From: CAZDUS01 sp964508705
GTDB taxonomy: Bacteria > Verrucomicrobiota > Kiritimatiellia > CAIKKV01 > CAITUY01
Direction: 5' to 3'
Assembly: GCA_964508705.1 (NCBI GenBank)
Contig: CAZDUS010000001.1
Span: forward strand, 1-64,000
Length of the DNA: 64,000 nucleotides
Shown here: positions 25,180 to 33,383 of the stretch, piece after piece
Layout of the letters: each line of letters opens with the position of its first letter
Numbering within the stretch: position 1 is the first letter of the stretch
Translations under genes and position numbers: made by a program
The notes under the pieces: model-generated
Told to the model about the DNA's origin: nothing
The model's database searches: none
The model's input: the letters and a program-made list of their open reading frames with translations, nothing else

Positions 25180-26844
25180 ATGTCGACCAGAACTCTGAAA
25201 AATTGGCTATTAGTCAACTACGCCGGTTACCCGTACGCCCCCAGCAGCCTTATGCCTGATAACGGCCTTGCGAATCTGGCTGGAGCCCTTATCCGGGATG
25301 GCCATTCCGCTCATATTCTCGACTTCGCAACCGTGGGCATGATCCGCCGCATGACCTCGCCAGATCTCCACCATCGCTTGACCCGAGAATGGCGGATCCT
25401 TCGCAAGTCAGGCGGGGGGCCCTTGTCATCTGCACGCCGCCTGCTCGCATTGCCTATCTTGCAACATGCCGAAACCGAGCGCCGCCGCCTTCAACAGAAA
25501 GCCATCGAGGAAATCGGCCTTGAACTATCCAATTTCGTTAAAGCTCACAACATCGACGCCGTTGGCTTTAAACTTTGGAATGGCGACGGTCTCGAAGGCT
25601 CCACCCGCCTTGCCTCCATCTTGCGACAGTACCACCCAAGCCTCCGCATCTTTGGTGGCGGCCCCCATGTTGATCTCTTCATGGATCGCATCCTGCTTCG
25701 CTACCCTGTTTTCAACGCGCTCTCGCTGGGAGAGGGAGAACAAACGATCGTCAAATTGGCTCATCATGGCGCCGAGGATAAAACACTTGGCGAAGTCCCC
25801 AATCTAATTTTCCGCGATCCCACCGGAGCCATCAAATTCTCCAATGCTCTTATAGTGGAAAATCTGGACGACCTGCCGCTTGCCGTCTATGACCCCGCAG
25901 TCTATCCAGCGATGGCCGGTGATGAAAAAATCAAGATCATGGTCATCGACGAAAGTCGGGGTTGCCGCAATTCCTGCGCCTTTTGCATTCATCCCGTCAA
26001 GAGCAGCCAAAGCGTTCGCCTTAAAAGCATTTCCCGCTTGCTGGCAGAAGTTAAAGACCTTGACCAACGGTATGGATTCCGAGCTTTTCGCTTCGCGGGT
26101 TCCTGCACTCCCTACTCACTTCTCAATGATTTCGCCAAGGCCGCCTTGAAAGATAATGTTCGCCTGCGCTACGCTTCGTTCGCCCATATTCGTGACTCGG
26201 ATGAAGCAGAATTTGACACCATCCGCCAGTCTGGCTGTGTTTCCCTTTTCTTCGGCATCGAATCCGGATCCCAGACAATCCTGGATTCGCTTAACAAGGG
26301 AATCACTACTGAAAATATCAAGCGCACCATCGCACGCTCCAAAGCCGCAGGCATCTTTACTGTCGGAAGCTTGATATACCCTTGCCCAGGCGACAATGAT
26401 CAGACCGAAACCGAAACCCTTGACTTACTCCAGAATAATAAACCCGACGCTTTGCTATTCCAGGCCCCGATTGTTGCTCCTCGCACCGAGTGGTTCCGCG
26501 ATCCAACCCGCTATAGCATACGGCTTGCCGACCCCGAGCATTACCTCAATGTAGCCATGACATGGAAAATCAAACTCCAGTTGCCGCCGCGCTTTTGGAA
26601 TACCTTACCCATCGAGATTGATGGACGTCCCTATCGCAAGGTTCTCGCAAAAACAAGTGACTTCGCCCGAAAAGTCGCCCGTCTTCAGATTCCAACCGCC
26701 ATCACCGACGAAACCTACCTGATGAGCGTTCAAGCGGGAATGGAATCCAATAGCTTCCGGGACACCGCATTGGAAGCTTTCTTCTCAGGCGATACGGAAA
26801 CAATCAGCGCGCTGGCCAACGCCATCAACCACCCGGCAAGGTAA
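25180..26844 (+). CDS. B12-binding-domain radical SAM protein
   Basis: This is a 554-residue enzyme with an N-terminal cobalamin-binding region (YPYAPSSLMPDNGLANLAGAL, GGGPHVD, SLGEGEQTIV) and a radical SAM domain with C-R-N-S-C-A-F-C near residue 265. FGIESGSQTILDSLNKGI is the usual late radical SAM motif. It differs clearly from the protein at 20009 and is not a recent duplicate. The substrate is unknown. A strong GGAGG site precedes the ATG. Its last 20 bases overlap, tail to tail, the end of the receiver-kinase gene on the other strand. Confidence 0.87.
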   Translation: MSTRTLKNWLLVNYAGYPYAPSSLMPDNGLANLAGALIRDGHSAHILDFATVGMIRRMTSPDLHHRLTREWRILRKSGGGPLSSARRLLALPILQHAETERRRLQQKAIEEIGLELSNFVKAHNIDAVGFKLWNGDGLEGSTRLASILRQYHPSLRIFGGGPHVDLFMDRILLRYPVFNALSLGEGEQTIVKLAHHGAEDKTLGEVPNLIFRDPTGAIKFSNALIVENLDDLPLAVYDPAVYPAMAGDEKIKIMVIDESRGCRNSCAFCIHPVKSSQSVRLKSISRLLAEVKDLDQRYGFRAFRFAGSCTPYSLLNDFAKAALKDNVRLRYASFAHIRDSDEAEFDTIRQSGCVSLFFGIESGSQTILDSLNKGITTENIKRTIARSKAAGIFTVGSLIYPCPGDNDQTETETLDLLQNNKPDALLFQAPIVAPRTEWFRDPTRYSIRLADPEHYLNVAMTWKIKLQLPPRFWNTLPIEIDGRPYRKVLAKTSDFARKVARLQIPTAITDETYLMSVQAGMESNSFRDTALEAFFSGDTETISALANAINHPAR

Positions 26845-28006
26845 TTGTTATCCGGGTCCCCTTGCCAATCTCGCTCTCAATCCGCATGGATCCCCCGTGC
26901 GCCTCCACTGATTGGCGGGCGATAAACAGCCCTAGTCCCGTTCCGGTTCCTGGCTTGGTGCTAAAGAATGGATCAACCGAACGCTGAATCTGCTCCTGAC
27001 TCATCCCGCATCCGTTATCTTCGACACCTAACTCCATTTGTCTTTGAGATCGCTTGCACCACACCTTAACCCTGCCTGTCCCTGACTTCACGGCTTCCAT
27101 CGCATTGACTAGAAGATTTTGAATCGCGCGCGTGAACTGCACCCGGTCAACGCCTATCTTGGCATCCCCTTCCTCGATGGAAACAACCAAGCTGACTTTC
27201 CGCTCGTCAGCCAGTGGCCTGCAGTCATGCACCACCGCATCAATAATCTCCCTGATGGAAACCGGCGCACGATTAATCTTCCCTCGACTGATATCAAGCC
27301 ACATGTCCGCCAGTTGCTTGCAACGAATCGCACTACTCTCAAGATTACTTAGATACTCCGCCGTCTCTTGCCATCGATCCCCTATCTTGGCTTGCGCATC
27401 CTTGAGTTCAGCCGTCAGAAGGTCCACATACCCCATCACCGCCGTCAACGGATGACGCAAATCATGCATTAATTCAGCCGATTTCTGCCCCAGCGCCGCC
27501 AGACTGTTTTTCTGAACTAATTCACTCCTAAGCGTATTATTCAGGGCTTCAAGGTCATCAGATGTTTGATGCCGTCGCCGTTCCATCTGCGTCCTTTTCA
27601 CATAACGACGCACCACCTCCTGAATCTCAAACGCATCAAAGGGTTTCTTTATGTAGTCATTGGCACCCAAACGAATTGCCTCTTGAGCCGTTTCCAGCGC
27701 ACCGAATCCTGTGACCATCACAACCGATACGGTCGCATCAATTCCTCGGATCAATCTGAGCCCCTCGATGCCGGTCTTGCTCGGCATCCTGATATCCATG
27801 ATCACAATGTCAGGCTGATGTTCCTTCAACATCTTGATGCCGACATCCACAGAATCGGCGCAATATACATTGTACTCCGTTTTGAGCAAAATCCGAAGAC
27901 TCTCGCGCGGACCTCGCTCGTCATCAATGACCAGCACTTTGGCCCGCGCGGAGAGTTTTTCAACCATTCCATGTTCAGTGTCAGAAACTGTAACCATAGG
28001 ACACAC
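26825..28006 (-). CDS. Receiver-histidine kinase without input domain
   Basis: This is a signalling protein of about 390 residues. Residues 20-140 are a complete receiver: DDE near the start, phospho-acceptor D in VIMDIRMPSKTG, and K in DYIKKPFD. A short helical linker leads to a HisKA-like domain with the phospho-histidine in ELMHDLRHPLTAVMGY, then HATPase blocks NLLVNAMEAV, DNGCGM and GTGLGLFIA. There is no membrane or sensory domain, so it is probably driven by another kinase through the receiver. The start is uncertain (GTG 28006, ATG 27997 or 27967); its 5' end overlaps the FadL-like stop, suggesting coupled translation. Confidence 0.85.
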   Translation of the reverse strand: MCPMVTVSDTEHGMVEKLSARAKVLVIDDERGPRESLRILLKTEYNVYCADSVDVGIKMLKEHQPDIVIMDIRMPSKTGIEGLRLIRGIDATVSVVMVTGFGALETAQEAIRLGANDYIKKPFDAFEIQEVVRRYVKRTQMERRRHQTSDDLEALNNTLRSELVQKNSLAALGQKSAELMHDLRHPLTAVMGYVDLLTAELKDAQAKIGDRWQETAEYLSNLESSAIRCKQLADMWLDISRGKINRAPVSIREIIDAVVHDCRPLADERKVSLVVSIEEGDAKIGVDRVQFTRAIQNLLVNAMEAVKSGTGRVKVWCKRSQRQMELGVEDNGCGMSQEQIQRSVDPFFSTKPGTGTGLGLFIARQSVEAHGGSMRIESEIGKGTRITITLPGG

Positions 28007-29261
28007 TCATCAAGTGAGAACTGGTTTCATAGGTTCCCGCATAGGCAGGATTAGCTTCAGGGGAAACTTCACGATCACCGATGATGCTGTAACCATACGC
28101 AACGTCCAGACAGTGCCCGTTGCGATGAAGGCCAACACCCACTGAAACAACATGGCGATCAGCATCCGGCAACGTTGGCGACAACGTCTCTTCCGGCACC
28201 GGACTCTCAAGATAAATATATCCCGCCCTCACGGTAACATCGGAACGGACGTCCCACTCGGCTCCCAACCCGTAGGTCCATGTATCTTCCCACTTCTGGG
28301 GAACAACAACGGGGGCCATTGGATTGACGCTCCCGGGCTGCTGTATAAGGGGATTGTTTTGGCCAGCATCAAGCTTCAGCTCATCATAGGTCGAAAACTG
28401 TACCCATTCCACATCCGCCTCAACACGAACCTTGTCGGTAACCTTGATAGCATACCCAAGCGCTGCTACCGCAGGAAATTCAATGGATGAGCTGAAATCA
28501 CTGCTAGCCGCGATCCCCATCGCCTCGCCACCGGGAGGAAACCCGGCAAAATCAGTGTCTCCGTCATAGTCAACCGTGACGGGAGATCGATAGGTCAACG
28601 CCACGGCATGACGAGGCGCCGGACGGAAGGTCACCGCCGCGTTCCCGCCAACGCCAATTCCACTGCCTTGCATTTTTACTTCACCATCAGGCATCATTGG
28701 ATTCCCCGTTATCATCTTCCAAGGATACACTTGCTTGGTCTCCAGGCTTGACCAATACACATCCATCCCTGCCGCCACCGATACCTTCTCGCTTACTTTG
28801 GCCGCCACCGTCGGATTCATGTTGATAGTCTGCATCTCGGCAAAGTAAGGAGCCGTATAGCCAAACACGTTCTCTTTATCCCACACCGTCGATTGACCAA
28901 AGGGGGTGGTCAACCCGACACCCACCGTATAAGGTGTTTTTTCGATCGGAACAGCGTAGAACAAGTTCGGCAAGTATTTCCACGTATCTTCAGTTGTTGC
29001 CGATCCCATCGGTGATTGATATTTGGTTTCCGTGTCAATCAAAGTCACCGACGCTTGAACCGACGGCCCCTTTAACTCGGTCAAATTCGCAGGATTATGC
29101 GAAATAGCCGAAACATCTTCTGTCAACACAACCTTACCACCCACACGCCCAAGCGCCGCAGCACCTTCCGGTGGATTCCTAAACCCATTCGCATATCCAA
29201 CCACCGCTACGCCCAATACAGCAGTAGCCACTAAAACGCTCTTTTTCAGTGTCTTTCTCAT
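27981..29261 (-). CDS. FadL/OmpP1-type outer-membrane transporter
   Basis: This is a 426-residue barrel of the FadL/TodX family, which carries hydrophobic compounds such as long-chain fatty acids across the outer membrane. The signal peptide (VLVATAVLGVAVVGYANG) is followed by the family hatch region GFRNPPEGAAALGRVGG with SHNPANLTEL. It ends with an aromatic residue (SVSYGYSF). GGAGG lies six bases before the ATG at 29261. It is followed, with a 26-bp overlap, by the receiver-kinase gene, an arrangement hinting that kinase output and hydrophobic-substrate uptake are linked. Confidence 0.85.
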   Translation of the reverse strand: MRKTLKKSVLVATAVLGVAVVGYANGFRNPPEGAAALGRVGGKVVLTEDVSAISHNPANLTELKGPSVQASVTLIDTETKYQSPMGSATTEDTWKYLPNLFYAVPIEKTPYTVGVGLTTPFGQSTVWDKENVFGYTAPYFAEMQTINMNPTVAAKVSEKVSVAAGMDVYWSSLETKQVYPWKMITGNPMMPDGEVKMQGSGIGVGGNAAVTFRPAPRHAVALTYRSPVTVDYDGDTDFAGFPPGGEAMGIAASSDFSSSIEFPAVAALGYAIKVTDKVRVEADVEWVQFSTYDELKLDAGQNNPLIQQPGSVNPMAPVVVPQKWEDTWTYGLGAEWDVRSDVTVRAGYIYLESPVPEETLSPTLPDADRHVVSVGVGLHRNGHCLDVAYGYSIIGDREVSPEANPAYAGTYETSSHLMSVSYGYSF

Positions 29262-29640
29262 TGAATACCTCCACATTTTTTGTTCTCGAGTTCTGTCATC
29301 GGTAGAAATCTATAGCAGTCACAGTGCCAACTCATATTGGTCAATATGCAGTACCCAAAATACTTTACAATACAACATGTAGATTAATCCTCAAAAGAAA
29401 CTCAAACAGTAATGTACATATGCACAAATTTGTTATTTTATTTGCGTCATTAGCGTAATCAAGCACGACACCAACCACGAAACCTCCTCTCTAAATTAAT
29501 AATTGCATTTTTTCTACAGTTTTGGTTTTGTAATATCCACAAATACAAAGGTTTATGATTTTGTTCATTTTTGAACACGTATAGAGAATGATTTCCATCG
29601 GCGAATTGATTTTCATTGTAGACTATTAGTTCAGGTAACA
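29262..29640. other. AT-rich divergent intergenic region
   Basis: This 379-bp gap lies between the divergent FadL-like and ketoacyl-synthase genes. It is clearly richer in A and T than the rest of the window and probably holds the promoters for both directions. I could not pick out a convincing -35/-10 or sigma-54 pair, nor an ORF with a ribosome binding site. Confidence 0.5.
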
Positions 29641-30879
29641 ATGGCTGCACCAATCAAAGTGGTCGTAACTGGGCTTGGAGTCGTAGCGCCTAATGGCATC
29701 GGCAAGGGCGCTTTTTGGGAAAGCCTGCTTGCCTGCAAGTCTGGAATCGGCCCAATCACTCTGTTTGACGCAAGCAGGCATGCATGCCGTATTGCTGGTG
29801 AAATCAAAGGCTTCGATCCCAAGATTCACATCGACCCGAAAATCAACCCCAAACACCTTGCCCGGCAAACCCTATTGGCTATCGCGGCCACACATCAAGC
29901 CTTCCGAGATGCCAATTTATCAACCGATAATTTCAACTCTGATATGCCTATGCCGTTGATTCTTGGCGTAAGCTCTAGTGCTGTCGAAGTTATTGAATAC
30001 GTCGCGGATAGAATTGCGGCAAGAGGGGCGCATAAAGCGCCCTCACACGGAGTGCACGCATTCCAACCACACCAAGCCGCAAGTATTATTTCCATGTATT
30101 TCCCGATGATCACCAGATTCACCACGGTTTCGTCCGCTTGCGCAGCAGGCCTCGATTCAATTGGAAACGCAGCCGCCTTAATCCGATCCGGACAAGCGGA
30201 CGTGGTGGTCTGCGGCGGGACTGATGCGCCCATCACCAATCTTACATTTGCGGCTCTTGCACGGGCGAACTTGGTTTCGCTACGTAATGACTTTCCAGAA
30301 AAAGCCAGCCGCCCATTTGATGTAGATCGAGACTCCGGAGTCATCTCCGAGGGAGCAGGCATATTGATACTTGAAAGCCTGAACCATGCCAAAGCCCGCA
30401 AAGCAAAACCATATTTAGAAATTACCGGGTACGCCACTCGCCGCGACACTGATCCTGATATCCCCGGGTCTGGTTTGAATGCAACCATGCTCGAAGCGTT
30501 AGCCAACGCCAGTCGAAGGCCCGAAAGTATTGACTATATATGCGCGCATGGCCCAGGCCACCCTGTTTTAGACTACAACGAAACGCTTATGATCAAAAAA
30601 GTGTTTGGATCATACGCATACAAAATCCCCGTCAGTTCCATTAAGGGCGTCACTGGCAACCCTTTGGCGGCAGCAGGCCCACTTCAAGTCATCGCATGTT
30701 CCATGGCTACCCGCCATGGGATGATCCCGCCTACCGCGAACCTTGAAAAACCAGATCCGAGGTGTGATCTCGACTACGTCCCCAGAACTCCAAGACACAT
30801 ACGTCCATCCTGCATCCTGATTAACGCGCATGGCTTGGGCGGCGGAAATAGTTGCCTCGTCGTTGAAAGGGCATCATGA
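29641..30879 (+). CDS. Beta-ketoacyl-ACP synthase-like protein, altered triad
   Basis: This is a 412-residue KAS I/II-fold protein. The nucleophile Cys167 is present (SSACAAGLDSIG), as are His303 (CAHGPGHP) and the lysine of SSIKG. However, the second catalytic histidine found in FabF TGHLLGAAG is Asn340 here (TGNPLAAAG), and the gatekeeper block NSFGFGGTN has become NAHGLGGGN. It may therefore condense unusual acyl groups or have lost extension activity. No acyl carrier, dehydratase or reductase gene is adjacent; it overlaps the histidine kinase gene by ATGA. I would not call it fabF. Confidence 0.82.
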   Translation: MAAPIKVVVTGLGVVAPNGIGKGAFWESLLACKSGIGPITLFDASRHACRIAGEIKGFDPKIHIDPKINPKHLARQTLLAIAATHQAFRDANLSTDNFNSDMPMPLILGVSSSAVEVIEYVADRIAARGAHKAPSHGVHAFQPHQAASIISMYFPMITRFTTVSSACAAGLDSIGNAAALIRSGQADVVVCGGTDAPITNLTFAALARANLVSLRNDFPEKASRPFDVDRDSGVISEGAGILILESLNHAKARKAKPYLEITGYATRRDTDPDIPGSGLNATMLEALANASRRPESIDYICAHGPGHPVLDYNETLMIKKVFGSYAYKIPVSSIKGVTGNPLAAAGPLQVIACSMATRHGMIPPTANLEKPDPRCDLDYVPRTPRHIRPSCILINAHGLGGGNSCLVVERAS

Positions 30880-33383
30880 GATTGCTGACGGTGTTCCATC
30901 TTTTGATCATCGCCATGTGCCTCGTTATCGGCATTATCGTTTTTTTCACAAATCACCGACGACGCGCAAACCAGTCTTTCCTCATACTTTCTACACTTTT
31001 GGTTGCATGGCAAAGTTGCATGGTGGCGGCATTTTTATCGTGCGACATCAATATGGCAACGGCGTACATACGGGGATGTATGATGATCGGGGTCATGATC
31101 CCAATATGTTGCGACTGGGTGCGCGCCTCGATCGTTCGTCATACAGAATCCCTTGGCTGCATATTAACCAGTTCACCAATATGGCTGACCATCTCGATAC
31201 TTATTGGCCTCTCTGCCTTAACGCCATCTGTCATTTTAACGGCATCCTATCCTTCGGTAACCATTGACGATTCCATCTTTGCCATTCCAAACCCTGTATA
31301 CGGCGTCCTCTTCCCCCTATTTGGCGCTTTTTTCCTGTTCAGCCTTTTTATCCTGTCACGCCGTTTTCTGCTTGATCTTCGCACATCCACCGGGATCAAA
31401 AAAACAGAACTCCAATTCATCCTTTTGGGAACCTGCGTAAGCATATTTTTCGGTATCATCACAACGTTTATACTCCCTCTATTCATCAACAACTCCCAGT
31501 CTGTTCTGTTTACTCCCCTTTCCGTCTTTTTCCTTTACATCGTAGTCGCCTACGGCATCGCCACTCGCCGTATTATGGACGTGGCTTATTTCCTAAGGCG
31601 ACTAACCGCCTACACCTTATTGATCGCATGCTTGGCCGCACTTTACGCGGGAACATTCATCCTTCTGAACCATATTTTGCGCGAACTTAGATTTTACTTC
31701 CCAGCGTTGTCATATTTCACAGCATCCATCGCAATCACCTTCTCAATGGCTCCCACCTATGGCCTGATGCAACGTTTTGCAAACCGCCTATTCGTTCACT
31801 TGGCACCCCTCGACCCGGGCAGCATGATCCAATCAGCCAACTCGCTCATGCAGTCAGTCAGCAACACAGAAACGCTTCTACACAAGTTCACCGACATCAT
31901 TGTCAAAACGCTCGATACGGACCGTGTCTGCATCTTAATCAAGGATGCCAACCAGTATGTCCAATATTATCCACAAGACCAACGACGCGAAGTAGTCACA
32001 CTGAGTACTGACAACCTTATCTCGCAAGCGCTTAGCGAACAGCGTGAACCACTCGTTCCCGCCGTCTTGTCCCGTATGCAGTCAACACCGGTTATCGCAG
32101 ACGCCTGCCGTCTATTAGAAGAATTTGGATTTGCAGCGGCGGCTCATATGAGTTCTCAAGGCGGACTGACTGGGATAGTCCTACTCGGTCCTCGAATTTC
32201 AGGGCGCATCTATGGAGCCCCCGAACAGCAGGCTCTTCAACTCCTCTGTAATCATCTGGCCATCGCCCTGAATAATGCTCGCCTCTACACCGAAGTTCAA
32301 AACGCCAAAATCTACAATGATCTACTGGTCGACGGTCTCGCCAGCGGAGTCATCGCCGCCGACACCAACAACAACTTGACGGTTTTTAATCGCGAGGCTC
32401 AACGCATTCTTCGCAACAATACCGCCCCTTCCTCAATCACTTCTCTCCCCCACGACCTCGCCGAAGTGCTCATCGAAACCCTGACAAACAATCATGGCGT
32501 CCGGGATAAGGATATTATCCTCCGATGGCCAGATGAGACCGAAACCCCTATCCGGGTCAGCAGTTCTGTTTTCTACAGCCATACCAGGCAAATGATGGGT
32601 GCCTTCTTGGTCATTAACGACCTCACCACCGTCCGGCAACTCGAACTCCAGGTCCGCAGGACTGACCGTTTGGCTAGCATCGGAACCCTTGCCGCCGGCA
32701 TGGCTCACGAAATCAAAAATCCTCTCGTCTCCATCAAAACATTTACCCAACTCCTCCCGGAACGTTTCGATGACCCTGATTTCCGCAACACATTCACTTC
32801 ACTTGTTGGAACCGAGGTCGTTCGCATAGACACTATCGTCAATCAGCTCCTCCGTTTTTCGAGACCCTCGCGCCCCGTCCTTACCCCTTCTCACCTCCAT
32901 GAAATCCTCGATCACGCCACCAAGCTCATGCATGAGCAATTGCGTCAAAAGGGAATTCACCTTGAACAGCGTTTTCTTGCTCCCCGCGACTTGATCAACG
33001 CCGATGCCCATCAACTTGGACAAGCGCTGATCAATTTCTTCCTGAATGCCATCGAGGCTATGAGCGAGTCAGGCACACTAACCGTGATAACCTCAATGCA
33101 CACTGAAAATCGCACCTTCACCCCAATGAACAACCAGTCTGGTGCTCCATATGTCACTCTCACCATTCAGGATACCGGAGCGGGCATTGATCCTGAGACG
33201 CTTACCCATATTTTTGACCCATTCTTCACCACAAAAAGCCAAGGAACAGGCCTCGGGCTATCCGTCGCCCACGGCATCATCCATGAACACGGCGGCCTCA
33301 TCGATGTCAAAAGTGACGTCGGCCATGGAACCTCCTTTACTCTTCAATTTCCTCTATTAACGGAAGAAAAATCACCGGCATGA
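30876..33383 (+). CDS. Membrane histidine kinase, GAF-PAS-HisKA-HATPase
   Basis: This is an 835-residue sensor kinase. Residues 1-300 hold seven to nine hydrophobic helices of the 7TM-type sensor seen in PrsK-like kinases. A GAF-type domain follows (about 315-465), then PAS (about 480-590), HisKA with the phospho-histidine in GMAHEIKNPLVSIKTF, and HATPase with FFLNAIEAM, DTGAGID and GTGLGLSVA. It overlaps the ketoacyl-synthase and the next kinase by ATGA at both ends. The NtrC-type regulator at 35384 is its probable partner. The ligand is unknown. Confidence 0.88.
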   Translation: MRLLTVFHLLIIAMCLVIGIIVFFTNHRRRANQSFLILSTLLVAWQSCMVAAFLSCDINMATAYIRGCMMIGVMIPICCDWVRASIVRHTESLGCILTSSPIWLTISILIGLSALTPSVILTASYPSVTIDDSIFAIPNPVYGVLFPLFGAFFLFSLFILSRRFLLDLRTSTGIKKTELQFILLGTCVSIFFGIITTFILPLFINNSQSVLFTPLSVFFLYIVVAYGIATRRIMDVAYFLRRLTAYTLLIACLAALYAGTFILLNHILRELRFYFPALSYFTASIAITFSMAPTYGLMQRFANRLFVHLAPLDPGSMIQSANSLMQSVSNTETLLHKFTDIIVKTLDTDRVCILIKDANQYVQYYPQDQRREVVTLSTDNLISQALSEQREPLVPAVLSRMQSTPVIADACRLLEEFGFAAAAHMSSQGGLTGIVLLGPRISGRIYGAPEQQALQLLCNHLAIALNNARLYTEVQNAKIYNDLLVDGLASGVIAADTNNNLTVFNREAQRILRNNTAPSSITSLPHDLAEVLIETLTNNHGVRDKDIILRWPDETETPIRVSSSVFYSHTRQMMGAFLVINDLTTVRQLELQVRRTDRLASIGTLAAGMAHEIKNPLVSIKTFTQLLPERFDDPDFRNTFTSLVGTEVVRIDTIVNQLLRFSRPSRPVLTPSHLHEILDHATKLMHEQLRQKGIHLEQRFLAPRDLINADAHQLGQALINFFLNAIEAMSESGTLTVITSMHTENRTFTPMNNQSGAPYVTLTIQDTGAGIDPETLTHIFDPFFTTKSQGTGLGLSVAHGIIHEHGGLIDVKSDVGHGTSFTLQFPLLTEEKSPA

